Below are positions 1 through 11,408 of a stretch of DNA of 64,000 nucleotides, one piece after another. Made by a program: the position numbers and the translations under genes. The DNA is from Dryomyza anilis (Eukaryota; Arthropoda; Insecta; Diptera; Dryomyzidae), in NCBI GenBank assembly GCA_951804985.1, contig OX638130.1, positions 126,989,593-127,053,592 of the forward strand. Direction: 5' to 3'. A model generated the notes under the pieces. That model was not told the DNA's origin, made no database searches, and saw nothing but the letters and a program-made list of their open reading frames with translations. Position 1 is the first letter of the stretch. Every line of letters begins with the position of its first letter.

Positions 1-75
1 CTTATTAAATTTAGAAAACTCAACAAGTTTTAGAATGGTAAAATGTATACAAATTTATAATTTTTATTTGTCGTA

Positions 76-390
76 ACCGCGGTAGCTAAGTGGTTAGTGC
101 GTTGGACTGCGAGCTGAAAGGTCCCCGGTTCAAGCCTGGACTGGGGCTAACAACATCTTTTCATAGAAACATTTTTCTATACCGCGCTACCTCTCGTCAG
201 TAAATGGCAAACCTACGAGAGTAAAACCATTGCCTATGAAAAAGCTCTCACCCGCCGTTCGGATTCGGCAATAAACTGTAGGTCCCACCACTTTGAGTAC
301 AAATATAACACGCACAGCTCAAACTGGTGAGAGAGCTCGGCCGAAGTTCTACACAGGACTGTAGCGCCAAACTATTATTATTATTATTTT
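76..390 (+). mobile_element. tRNA-derived SINE with (TTA)n tail
   Basis: The 5' part (76-148) looks like a decayed tRNA gene. An RNA polymerase III A box (TAGCTAAGTGG, 83-93) and a B box (GGTTCAAGCC, 127-136) stand at normal spacing, but the acceptor ends do not pair and the T stem has a mismatch, so this is not a functional tRNA. The body (149-370) contains a stretch running from CCATTGCCTATG through CCGTTCGGATTCGGC and CTGTAGGTCCC to GAGCTCGGCC, and ends in GTAGCGCCAA. I recognise this body type from dispersed repeats of higher flies. The 3' end is a (TTA)n tail (373-390), as expected for a LINE-mobilised SINE. Target-site duplications are not clear. The SINE call is firm; the family name is not known to me. 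Confidence 0.8.
83..136 (+). promoter_or_regulatory. Internal pol III promoter (A and B boxes) of the SINE
   Basis: TAGCTAAGTGG (83-93) fits the A-box consensus and GGTTCAAGCC (127-136) fits the B box. The 33-bp gap between them is typical of tRNA genes. Both boxes look intact although the tRNA fold is not. Confidence 0.7.
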
Positions 391-478
391 GCTTAGTTTT
401 ATTTAACTCAAGGTACGTATTTGGCTGAGTTTTATTTAACTCAAGGTACGGACATGGAAATTTTACATGGAAATTTTA
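391..478 (+). repeat. Two short tandem duplications after the SINE tail
   Basis: AGTTTTATTTAACTCAAGG occurs at 395-413 and again at 428-446; both copies continue with TACG, a 33-bp offset. Directly after, ACATGGAAATTTT is repeated twice in tandem (452-477). They abut the end of the SINE, so the first pair may be a by-product of insertion or slippage. Confidence 0.7.
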
Positions 479-3477
479 CAAATTTTTTAATGTAAAAATA
501 ACTATAATTTTAAATTATATAATACATTTTGGCGCCTTTAATTTAAAAAGTATTTTAAAAATGTCACTCATACGTCATGTGCCACTTACCTGTTTTGCGT
601 TGTTTGACAAATATGACCCAACAGAATGTTAATTTACCTGCAAAAGAATAAAAAATTGTCAAAATAAATTCAGTTTATTGCATAATAAAATAAAATTACA
701 TTTTTATTAAGATATAAAATTACGCAGTTCCATTTTAGAACATGCAACAAAATACTTTGAAAAATAAACGAGCAAAATACATTTATAAAACTCATTTTGC
801 AAGTTGTAAAAATAAAATAAAAACAAAATATAAAAATAAAAATAAATCAACTACTCATACACTTCAGTTGATTAAATTACACCGAAAATTTACATTATTT
901 TTATTTTTGTTTTACTCGAAACAAATTATGCAGAAAAAAAATCCACAAATAAAAATTAATAAAAAAAAATATCTTTATGTAGTCGAAGAAAAAATATAAA
1001 TAGCGCACAAGCAACTGAAACAAAAGTAAATGTAGTTGAAACAAAAATAAATCGCTTCATTAGAGCAGGACAAATAAATGAAAAAATCGCAGAAGAACGA
1101 AGGACTCAAGTGCGTCGTCAGCCAGCCAAAGGAGGCAGCTGATGACTGACGCCGTCTGTGTTGAACATGAGACATACTCAAAACTACAGAACTAAGCCAA
1201 CAAATTATGAATTTTAAAAAAGGAAGAAAGAAAACATTTTAAGGCTCTCAAGTAGCAGTATGAAGAGTTAATGTTGTGGGTGGCTATTTTGTATCGAAAT
1301 AGCAAAATACGCAGAAAAAAGGAAGAAGCAAAAAAAAATATATATTGCTACAAAATATGAGCATATTTATTTTATGATGTAATGAAAATATCAAAATTCC
1401 GTTGACCAGCCCTTATCTAGAATACACACACTGCCATCAGTGTTGCCTGCCTTTAGGCGCTTTGTCCACTCAGCGCTTTTTCTTGACTTGAGTTGGTTGG
1501 ACTTGATTTGCAGCAGCGTGCTAGGCGCTGCCCATAAATAAAACCGAATGGGTTTTAGTGCTTTCTGCTCCACTTTGTTTTTGCTTCTTACTCTTCAGCA
1601 ACCGCTTTACCAAGTGCGGCTGCTTTTTCATCTTCTGCTAAAAGTCCTAGAAACGAAACCCCTCAAATCGTTCTTTTTTTTTATTTACTGCATTCTGGTT
1701 GACATTTTTCTTTTAAGCATTTTTAATAATGAAATATGCCACGAAATATGCTAAAATATTGTTGTAAGCCAAATATGTAATCTGTGCTGGCGACTTTCGG
1801 TTTTATGACTTTTTCTGTGTGTGTGTGTGGCCAATGTGGACAGCACAGCATTGGCAACCAGAACAGGACACTGTATACAACAACATAAAGACAACAACAA
1901 AATTGAGCAGCATAGCGTCAAAATATAGCGTGGTGTTTACACCATTCATTCAATTACATCATAAAATAAAATGTTATTTTATTTTGATGCTCGTTGATGA
2001 GCATAATAAAGAAAAAGAAAATATTTAGGCACGGAAATGGAGACACTTTTTAAAAATAACATTTATGGGGGCGCAACAAAATAGTGTTATTTAAAAATCT
2101 TTTTTTAAACAGTTTGTAATGTTTTTCGAAAGAATTCCATGAAACGTACGATCAACGTTGAACAGTACAGTTTTTGGTGTTTTTAAAAAATTCGATATAA
2201 AAATTCCGAAATTATAAAAATGGTATAGTATAATAATATTATCCATAATCTGCTATATATTGGTATACTTTATCTGTTAATTATATATGCCCTTAAAATT
2301 TATATTTTTGTCAAAAAAAAATATTATTTCTTTGAAATTTGAATCTCTTGAATTTCAAGATGTATTAAATTATTTTTCACAGTATTATTAATTTTAATCC
2401 CATCAATTTAAACCGAAGAAATGGTATTTATAACTTTTTCTAAATATCTAAATAATTCAATTTTTATCCGAATAATTAAAAATATTTATACGAACAGTTT
2501 TATGAAATACCGTTTTTTTCTCAAAAGAAAAAAAATCGATCTGAATAATTTTTCCAAATAATTTTATCTAAACAGTTTTATTCTCGATATCTGAAATATT
2601 TTTTTTTTTTTTGCAAATAATTAAGAATTTAACCGAAGATTTTTTTGTTTCAATTATATTTTTTATGCAATTTTTTTTTCATTTGTTTGTTTTTTATTTT
2701 ATAAATTTATTTAATATTATTTAAAATTATTTTTTATTCAAATATTTTGAATTTTTTTTTTTCAGTAATTAATTAACTATAAATTTCAATAAGTTTGAAA
2801 TAACCTAAACAAATTTGAGTACTTTCTACATTGTTCAAAGTTTTTTTCAAACACAATTCCGACTTCACAAAACAATTGCAATACTAAGCACTGGCTTTGC
2901 TTGAAACCCTACGAAATCAATAACAAAATCCTCGCAAAGTCCATCAAAACAGCAAACCACATTGTTTCGCAAAATTCGTCCGCATTTTCCGCAGACCGCC
3001 GTCCACACCAGCGGATTTGAGGCACCGCTAAATCAGGTCAAACCGCTCAAGATGCAGAAATAACAACAGCCAAACAAGCAAATCGACAAAAACTATAAAG
3101 AAATGAAAGAACACAGAGCTATACAAAATGCTTTGCTGCGCTTTATTTGCATAATTTTTTCCAAAGTCAACGGGCTACAAATAGAGCCAAAAAAACAAGA
3201 AACCGACACCGAGTTCAAAATTTGTTTTTAGGTTTTGTTCTGTTTTTGTGTTGTGTTGTGGGTGTTTAAGTGACAAGAAACAACAACACAAAAATTACAA
3301 AACACTGTAAAAACAAAATGAAGGAAAACACGTAGAAGAAGCACACAAAAGACGCCGATTAATGCTGGTCAAAACGTGCAACGTAAGAAGCGAAAAACGA
3401 ATGCGGATGAGCACGAAAAATGCGCGCGATTTATGCAAATCCTGCGGGATGTCAAAGCAACGAATAGAGCGACAAAC
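479..3477. other. Gene-free AT-rich intergenic DNA
   Basis: No supported gene. Short open frames at 742-999 and 1548-2028 are A/T-rich and show no domain or codon signature. 2100-2810 is extremely AT-rich with many T homopolymers. 2870-3370 is more mixed and contains CAA-rich patches. Only one copy of the dispersed TGACGTATGAGT core (563-580) stands out. Confidence 0.6.
563..580 (-). repeat. Dispersed core motif TGACGTATGAGT, exact copy
   Basis: The minus strand reads CATGACGTATGAGTGACAT. About 45 bp further on the minus strand is a GGCGCCAA box, which also follows the core in the copy at 7768. This supports membership of the same diverged repeat unit. Confidence 0.75.
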
Positions 3478-3560
3478 GGACTAAAGTAAGGACAGACAGA
3501 GAGGTAGACAGACAGAGATGTAGACAGACAGAGAAACAGACAGATAAACATAGAAACAAA
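3478..3560 (+). repeat. Imperfect (GACA)n microsatellite
   Basis: GACAGACAGAG blocks recur about every 22 bp, separated by GTAGACA or ATGTAGA spacers. Open frames through it on the minus strand are low-complexity artefacts. Confidence 0.8.
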
Positions 3561-3742
3561 CAGACGCAGTTGAAGAAGTCAACACAACAAATGCAAATTA
3601 CGGTCGCTTCAATCGCATTTACAGGGATCTTGTGATTAAGCCAAATTAATAGAAGCACAAATGACAAAAAATTATATAAAAGGGCAAAAATGAAAAGCTA
3701 CATAATTTAAAAACAGACAATATAATTTGTTTTAAGTTGCAC

Positions 3743-3760
3743 GTGACGTATGAGTTATTT
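3743..3760 (+). repeat. Dispersed core motif, exact copy
   Basis: Reads GTGACGTATGAGTTATTT on the plus strand. It lies just upstream of the opposite-strand cluster at 4.02-4.87 kb. Confidence 0.75.
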
Positions 3761-4019
3761 TTATTTTTTGTGAAAAAACTACTAAGTTTTATTTTACTAT
3801 GATTTTTTACTAATTAACTAAATGTAATATTTATTGTGTGTTATTATTCATTTGAAAAGAAATCTTTGAACTTTTTATTGATATATAAAACATTGCTTTA
3901 TGTCTAAAATTCATTGAATTACATGCATGATCATTTCAAAAATGTGAAATTTATATAATTTTTAAAGTTGGCTGTTGAATATTTATATTCTTTTATTCTA
4001 CAATATTTTTATTTATAAT

Positions 4020-4870
4020 ATACAATAAAAGAGTAAAGTATTAAGTTTCAAATACGATATCTCTAACTTCAATCAACTTCAGTTGGATAGAGTTAATAAT
4101 ACTTTTGTGGTGTTGGCTCCTGTTGCTCATACGTCAACGAACTTTGGCATTTATATAAATTTGTATATTATAGTGAAGCTAAAAACGTGTACTATTTTTG
4201 AAAATTAAACAATTTTATCTATCATTGAAGAAGATAACAAATTTGTGTTATCTTCGAAATAAATTAAATTTTCATATTTTAGGGAACTTTCTAATGTTTG
4301 CTGTATTCTTTGAGTCTACAATTTTTTATTTATATTGTACAAGGCACAATAAAGTATTATATATATATGTTGGGTTAAGACATAAGTTGCTCATACGACA
4401 TGTTTCAAAATTGATTAATGATAAAATATCTCATTCAAATTGGAGCTATAGATTTTTAATACAATATATAACATTTTAGAGAGAAAAGCGTGTGCTTTTT
4501 TTAATATACAAAATTTTCTTATATGACAAAAATAAACAAATCTAATTCCAAAACCATTACAAAATTTAAAAATCACATTTATATTGCGCACTGAAAGAGC
4601 AAGGTATTATGCGCCACAAAAGATATTAATAAATTTCATAGATTAAAATTATGTTGAATTAAAAATATTTATGTAGAAGCTTTGGCACAAGTTGCTCATA
4701 CGTCACGTTTAAAAACCAAGTTAATGATACGATTTTTTTCAAAAATGTGCGTCATTCAAATTGTATTTATATTTTTTCACAAAAACAGTAGGATATTGTG
4801 CGCAAAAAGAGATACTCATAATTTCTATCAACTCAAATTTGACATAGTTCAAAATAGTTTTATGTGAGCT
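4020..4870 (-). repeat. Diverged tandem array carrying three core motifs (minus orientation)
   Basis: GTTGCTCATACGTCA-type cores lie at 4122-4139, 4386-4405 (one change, ACGACA) and 4691-4710, spaced 264 and 305 bp. Flanks align loosely between units: an ATAAA-GTATTA stretch about 85 bp before the first two cores, and a TCAACTTCAGTTGGATAGAGTT-like stretch that returns near 4825-4850. The 17-20 bp core is far better conserved than the rest of the unit. Confidence 0.7.
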
Positions 4871-5579
4871 TATTCAATGAGGCTTATATAAAATATTCAA
4901 TAATTTTGTAAAAAATATATTTTTTTCCATTATTACATTTTAAGCACTTTGTTACTAGCCACCGCATTGACAACATCTAAATGTTACTGAGTGCTTTCTG
5001 CAATTGACCTCGTTGCCTCGAATCATTTACGGCCGTGCGGCTTTCACGGAAACTCTTGGCCATTAGCGCAGAAAGTCAACAAAACTTGAAGGCATGAAAA
5101 AATATCAAAATTATAGGGAAAAAAAGTTTTAGTATTTATTTTATTTTTTCTACATTTTCTTTGCATAATTTGTTTGCACTTCTTTTTGCGCTGCGATGAT
5201 GGCCAAAAGTCACGATGTTGCAGGCAAAGTGTGTTTTGAAAAAGTGAGCTCAACTTGACAAAAACACTTTGTGCTGCAACATTTTCTTCGAGAGATACAC
5301 GTATAAATATTCTTTTAACGACATTTTAGGCTGCTATTGCTCCTGTTGCTGCTATAACTGCCTTTTTGCATTTCGAGTGCGCTTTAATGATTACAACGCA
5401 GTAGAAGCAACGCCAACAAGGACAGCTGAAATTCGGTTGTGTAGGACCAAGCAGGAAATTTCTGTTCGGACATTTTTAAAAATTTTAATTTCTATTTTAC
5501 TCAAGAAACTTTTAAAATGTAAAATAAATTGCAAAAACATAAAACAAGATTGGAACTTTTCAAAGTACAATATTAACTT
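4871..5579. other. Gene-free intergenic DNA
   Basis: Nothing supported. The open frame at 5269-5634 (121 codons) is Cys/Phe/Lys/Asn-rich, recognises nothing, and runs into the repeat cluster that follows. Confidence 0.55.
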
Positions 5580-6180
5580 AAATAAGTGCTACGCGGCGTA
5601 TGATGTACAATTTTTGGCACTTTGTAAAGTTTGATAGTTTTCTTTTAAATTTTGTCTTAAATTAAATTTTAAAATGATTATACTATAGTAAAATATATTT
5701 CAAATCGCAATTATATGTGTAATTTATTAATATCAATTTGAAAATTTAAATTGACTGCATTATTAAAAAAATTGTTTTATATGACGTATGAGTAACATTT
5801 TAAAAAACGTGTTTTTATAAAAGTCGTAATTATTCAACGTAAAATTGAATCGCTTTTCGTTGTGTTCAAATATGTTTTAATTTTATAACAATATTTCTAT
5901 GACCAAAAAAATCAATTTAATACGGATTATTTTTTAAATTTTTTATTTAAATTTATCCTTTTTTAGTATTGTAAAATAATTAAAATAAATAAAATATAAA
6001 TAATTTTTTTTTTTACCATTTATATTTGAAATGTTCTGCATTACTACAACATCTGCCTAATTATGACGTATAGGCAACATTGGTAGAATTACATTTTTAC
6101 TTAAGTCTGATTCATTTAATACCAAAATTGTGCGTATTTCATCAAATTTAATCAGCTTTTAATTTAACAACTGCATTTGC
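5580..6180 (+). repeat. Diverged tandem array carrying core motifs (plus orientation)
   Basis: Cores lie at 5593-5610 (degenerate, GGCGTATGATGTACAA), 5781-5800 (ATGACGTATGAGTAACATTT) and 6063-6080 (ATGACGTATAGGCAACAT). CTGCATTATTAAA precedes the second core and CTGCATTACTACA the third. AATTTAACAAC-type sequence follows about 100 bp later. The same order is found at 7590-8220. Confidence 0.75.
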
Positions 6181-7584
6181 ATGGCCACAGAAATCAATTT
6201 CGCGCAAAAATCCAATAAACAATCGCTCAGTCAGTCACAGAGCGACGCAATTAAAAACAGCGCCGAATTAAATTTCGGAAAAAAAAACTTTTTGCAATTA
6301 TCGAACCATTTACAATTGCGAAAATGCCAACAATTGGCAATAATAAAATTTCGTTCAACCAATACAAAACACACAGCATACAAAAATGTCCTGCGAGAGA
6401 TGAAATAAAGTTCGTGGCGCACAATGTGTCTGACTGTGTGTGTGTAATGCTATTAACAGGCAAATTGATATCCTTTTGATCAATCGCAGTAGCAGCAGCC
6501 ATAGTAGGCATCAAAAGGATTGCAGTAAATGGAACAAATAACAACTGCAAATGAAACAAAAATAATCAACGACAAATTAATTTGCAACGGAAATCGATAT
6601 CGATATGTTTTTGTATTGTTTATGTGTGTACAAAGGACAGCAACTTTTACTACAAAAAAAAAAAATATAAAAATAAAACAAAACAACAACACAGTGCAAC
6701 AGCCATACATAAGTATATAAGTGTAGGGCTTGATAATCTTGAAACTACTGAATACTGGAAATTTAGAATAGATTCCAAAAGTCATATATTAAGCACTAAA
6801 AACCACTATGAGATAGGTGGAACTTTATAGAAATTTTTAGATCTACAATTTTAATATTATTAGTGCTATGTAATAAAAGAGGAAATGAATAAATGATGTA
6901 GATTCTAAAAACCCTCTGAATAATCCCGTGAAATCAGAATTCAAAGACCGTAAACCACTTTCCAAAAACTGTATACCAAACGTAATTGTATTATAAAAAA
7001 AACTTAAATTGTTTATTATTATATTAATTATAGTATAAAACTGAAAAAACTGAAAACTCACTAAGTTATATCCCAAAACATATCCAACAATTCAGGTGTT
7101 TTTTCGTAATTTTCCAAGTTTGACATCAATTTTTTGCTAATTTTTATTCTATCGATATTTTATTAGTATTATAAAATATAAAACAAATAAATTCGACGTA
7201 AAATGAGCTACTAAACACATTAATCAAAAGAGACCTAACGAAGTACACAAAATGTTATATGAAAGCGACCAGGTAAAATACGTATTTTCTTCACTTTTTT
7301 ATTTATAACTTAAACAATTTTTATTTGATTTCAGTAATTGTTATATTGTTACCTGCAGAAAAGATTACAGTTTTTATATAAAATATTAACTAAAACTTCT
7401 TTTAGGCAAAATTGTTCACAAATTGTTAATAAATTGTGTTATTACTTAAAATGATTTAATTTTTAATATTTATTTCAACATAATTTTGTGAATTTTAATA
7501 GCGCAATGGGTAATATGTAAATGGCAAGGTAAATTCATGCTCTTCCAAATAATATATACTCTGTAAAATTAAATATTAATTGAA
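6181..7584. other. AT-rich spacer between two core-motif clusters
   Basis: No gene supported. A perfect inverted pair ATCCTTTTGAT (6470-6480) and ATCAAAAGGAT (6510-6520) could form a hairpin with a 29-base loop. Overlapping open frames on both strands at 6181-6830 are low-complexity. Confidence 0.5.
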
Positions 7585-8220
7585 ATAAGTGCTCAACAGC
7601 ATAGAATATAACATTTTTAACCACTTCAATTTTTGGCATTTTAGGTTTGATTAAATATTTAAAATAATAAAAATACCTAATATATGGTAAATTAAATGTA
7701 TTATGCACAATGTATATTAATAGCTATGATATTTAAAATTTACTGCATTATTAAAGTAACTGCTACACATGACGTATGAGTAACATTTGAAAATCTTGTT
7801 TTGACTGAAGTCTGTTTTATATAGCGCCAATATATTTAATGCAATGTTGCATTTTATCATGTTTTAATTTAATAACAAAATTCAACATCAATTAGACTTT
7901 TTATTATATTGAATAATGTTGAATTTTTGAAACTTTGAAATATTTTATATTTTTAAAATATTAGCTGAAATTAAAATTCAAAAAATTATATTAAATTGTA
8001 AGATATATTTAAAATTTGCATATTATGCTATTAATATTATTAAATAAGTAATTAAAATTTTCAAATTTCAAAGATTATTAAGGAAACTGATATTCATGAC
8101 GTATGAGTAACATTATTTTTTTTTTATTATAACTTATCTCTGATATATTTAAAGTAAAAATGTGTGCAAAATGTATTGCAATAAACAAGTTTTCAATTTA
8201 ACAACAACATTTAATACCTA
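7585..8220 (+). repeat. Second plus-orientation array with core motifs
   Basis: Core copies at 7768-7788 and 8095-8114 both read CATGACGTATGAGTAACATT. 7585-7788 aligns with 5582-5800: ATAAGTGCT, TTTTTGGCA, GGTTTGAT-like and TGCATTATTAAA blocks occur in the same order before the core. A TATAGCGCCAA box follows the 7768 copy, as in the copy at 563. Confidence 0.75.
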
Positions 8221-8244
8221 CTATGTTGAATGCTAAGAAAACTT

Positions 8245-9042
8245 ATAACCAGGGACTAAACCCCTTTGAAATATCGGTTCCAATTCCGATTCCAAACAAT
8301 TTTTTAAAAACGTTTTCGATTTCGGCGAAACGAAACGGTTTTGGTGCCGTTTCTTTGTGGTAAACGATAGCAACTAAAACCCTTTGGAATATCAATTCCA
8401 GTTCTGGTTCCAAGATTATTCAAAAAGTGCTTCCAGTCACCATTCCGATTCCAATCAAAACAGAAACATTATATTGGTTAGGATACATTCCTTTAATAAC
8501 GGTTCCGATTCCGGTTCCAAAATCGAAACAGTTCCGATTTCGGTTCTTTGCGATCTGTTATTGCAACAATTTGAAAAGAATTACAATTTTCTTATTTGAG
8601 CTAAAAATATATTTTTTTTATAATTTAAAACAAGAACTAAAACCCTTTGAAATATCAGTTAATTTAAAACAGGCACTAAAACCATTTAGAATATCGGTAT
8701 GGTTCTGGTTCGGAGATTTATAAAAAGCAGTCCCGTTTTTAACCAAAAAATTATAATTTTTCTAGTTTCACAAATTTTTTTTAATTACGGTTCCGGTTTC
8801 TAAAAATCGAAACGTTTCCGATTTCGGTTCCGGTTCTTTGCGGTCCCTGACAGGTATTAAAATATCGGTTTCGGTTCTGGTTCCACTATTTCTAAAATGG
8901 CGGTCCCGATTCAGGTTCCACGCAAACAAATTATATGGGTTCCGATTCCAGTTCTGGTTACACACATTTTTAATACGGTTCCGATGCAGTTTCCACAAAT
9001 GGAAACGGTCTTGATTCCGGTTCTTTGCGGTACCTGATTTAA
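8245..9042 (+). repeat. About 190-bp tandem repeat built of GGTTCC/GATTCC hexamers
   Basis: Units open with ACTAAAACCCTTTGAAATAT followed by CGGTTCC (starts near 8251, 8373, 8636, 8672 and 8852). They close with GGTTCTTTGCGGTCCCTGA (best copies 8832-8850 and 9020-9038; weaker at 8350 and 8541). Inside are repeated GGTTCCGATTCCGGTTCC stretches and an ATCGAAACGGTTCCGATTTC block. The unit at 8636 is truncated. The open frames here only translate the repeat. Confidence 0.75.
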
Positions 9043-10465
9043 AATTGTAAATTGTCATCTACGCGAAAATCGTTTTTTGGTATTTTAAATCAGATTTTGA
9101 GGTTGAATTAAATACATTTTTTTTAGTTTAACCAGGTGAACAAGAAAAACTATTTTTTTTTTAAACCATTTTGTTCTCTATTTTTTTATTATTTTTTTTT
9201 TTATTTTGTCGCACTGTGTAATTACAAACTACCAGCCACACTGTAGAGCACATGTAAATATTTAAATTATAAAGTATTTGCCTGGATCTCTGTGACTCTG
9301 TCTCTTCCCCTTGTCTGTTGGCAAATACAAAAACAAATAATAAATGAATGCAACCAACAACACCAACAAAAGCAGCAACATAGTACAGTTCATTACCGCC
9401 TTGTGCCACTCGTGCCACCTCTCAGCTGCAGCAGCGGCTCGTTTACAACTGCAAAATGTTGTTTTTCCGGAAATTATATTTTACACAATTTGTGCCACCC
9501 TGTGGCGCTACACTCTACTACCGTGTCGCACCGACAGCTGCGACATTATTTGCCACAGCAGCCTGTAGTGTTACGGTTATGGTGAGAGTCAAAGTCAGAG
9601 GTACAACAGAGTCGGTGGTGCTAGAATTAAATACGTTCGTCAGGTGCGCCGGACATTCGCATGCTGCCATTGAAAATGTGCATCAGTGTAAAAAACATAC
9701 ACAGCAGTTGTTGGCAGACACAGGACCTACAATTCAGGCGCTACCATTCAGAATTCTACACTTCGGAAGGAAGAAGCGACACAACTCTGTGAGTTGTTTG
9801 TGTGCCAGAGTACTTAAAATAAATAATTATATGTGATTGTCGATGAAATAATGCATGAGCGATGGTCGGCAGTAATTTTGTGTTGTGTTGTGTTGTGCTG
9901 CTGGTTCGCACAAACACGAATTAAGTTGATGACAGTACAAACAAAAGAAAATATTTTTAAATAATTTTAATCAATTTTTATATTGTTGCCATTGCATTAA
10001 AAAAAGACAATTCTTTTATTTTTCATTTAATACTTAAATATACATGCATCATAGTAATCAACATTAATCTATTTGCTTTTGTTAAAATGCATTAAATGGT
10101 TTTTCATTTTAATAATCAATACCAAGGATATAGTTGGAAAATTAAAACAAAACCAAATAATTTTTCTAAAGCATTACACACCGAAGTTAATAATTGTTTT
10201 ACCTCGTAAATTCTCCAAAGTTCAACTTTCTACTGAGACAAATCTTCCGCAGACAATTCTTAACAGAGACAATTCTTGGAAATTGTCAAATCTACAAATA
10301 ATGCTTTAGTAACAAGGGTAATTAATACAAATATTTTCAAGATCGACAATAAAATTTAGCATAAATTCTAAAATTCATATTTAAAATGTCGTTTTCCCTT
10401 TTTAAAGTACAAAAAATTTGTTTTTAGCCAAAAAAAAAATTAGTAACTTATTCAAATTTTCCCGA
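9043..10465. other. Gene-free intergenic DNA
   Basis: 9290-9840 is richer in GC and holds CAA/CAG tracts (9345-9440) and overlapping open frames up to 126 codons with no recognisable domain. A TGTGT-rich tract lies at 9879-9901. 9950-10465 is AT-rich and featureless. Confidence 0.5.
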
Positions 10466-10745
10466 TTTTCACTAAAAATTTAATTTTTCGCTAAAAATTC
10501 AATTTTTCACTAAAAATTCAATTTTTCACTAAAAAATTAAATTTTTAACTAAAAATTCAATTTTTTACTAAAAATTCAATTTTTAACTAATAATTCAATT
10601 TTTCACTAAATTTTAAATTTTAAACTAAAAATTCAATTTTACATTAAAAATTAAGTTTTTAACTAAAAAATTCAATTTGTCACTAAAAAATCAAATTTTC
10701 AATAAAAATTAAATTTTTCATTATAAATTCAATTTTTCATTCAAA
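10466..10745 (+). repeat. 19-bp minisatellite (TTTTTCACTAAAAATTCAA), locus 1
   Basis: About 15 imperfect units. The unit carries a hairpin TTTTT-CACT-AAAAA and the near palindrome AAAATTCAATTTT. The array is interrupted at about 10746 by an insertion and resumes at 11409. Confidence 0.85.
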
Positions 10746-11408
10746 ATTGGTACCCTTTTGAGTGGTCCCCGACCCCCAAAAGGGGGTCAAAAACCCATTT
10801 ATGACCAAACAATTTTTATTTCGGAAATCGATAGCGGACATCATTAGAAGGCTACTGGTACCCTTTGGAGTGGTCCAGGTCCCCCCAAAGGGGGTCAAAA
10901 ATCCCATTTTCGAAAAAATACTTTGTGAATGTCAAAAAGCATTTCATAACGTCAGCTATCTGGGGTCCTTGACCCCCTTTTGGGGGTCAAGGACCACTGA
11001 GAGTGGTACTATTCGATTTCCCTTGATGTCTGCTACCGATTTCTGCAATAAATTTTTTTTCGGTCTTTTTATAACTTTCCGCCTACTTTTGTCCACCCAC
11101 ATTTTTCCAGCCACTTCCGACCAATACCCACATCAAGCAAACGAACGGACAGACAAATTAATAAGCGATCAAATGAACAATCGTCAATCGAACAAACGAA
11201 CGAACGAGCTACTCGAAGCTCGAACAACGATCGAGCAATCGAGCTACTCGAAAAAACGAGCTACTCGAATAGCTCGAACAAACGAACGAACAAACTACCC
11301 GGGTTTTGCGAACTACCCGGGTAGCTCGAACATTTAATACCCGGGTTCTTCGAGTATTTAAACTACCCGGGCTACTCGAAAATACTTGTATGAAATTGAG
11401 AGCTCTGT
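10746..11408 (+). mobile_element. 650-bp insertion with GC-rich palindromic modules
   Basis: It interrupts an otherwise continuous 19-bp minisatellite and has a different base composition. Its left half holds three copies of a roughly 50-bp module: GGTACCCTTTTGAGTGGTCC followed by a hairpin GACCCCC-AAAA-GGGGGTC. Two are direct (hairpins 10771-10788 and 10879-10896). The third is inverted (10964-10995) and has perfect 14-bp arms around TTTT. The right half has GAACAAAC/GAACGAAC and CTACTCGAA repeats and four CCCGGG sites, one within the perfect palindrome CTACCCGGGTAG (11313-11324). A 191-codon open frame (10762-11337) crosses both halves; its C-terminal part is only the translated short repeats, so I do not call it a gene. 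Element class unknown. Confidence 0.6.

Noticed and set aside
76..148. Functional tRNA gene
   Set aside because: Acceptor ends do not pair, the T stem is damaged, and the sequence continues into a SINE body with a (TTA)n tail.
6470..6520. 11-bp perfect inverted repeat as a small RNA hairpin
   Set aside because: Arms are short, the loop is 29 bases, and no promoter or conservation evidence is available.
10762..11337. 191-codon frame in the palindromic insertion
   Set aside because: The longest frame not in a simple array, but its second half translates short repeats, the first half translates hairpin modules, and no domain is recognisable.
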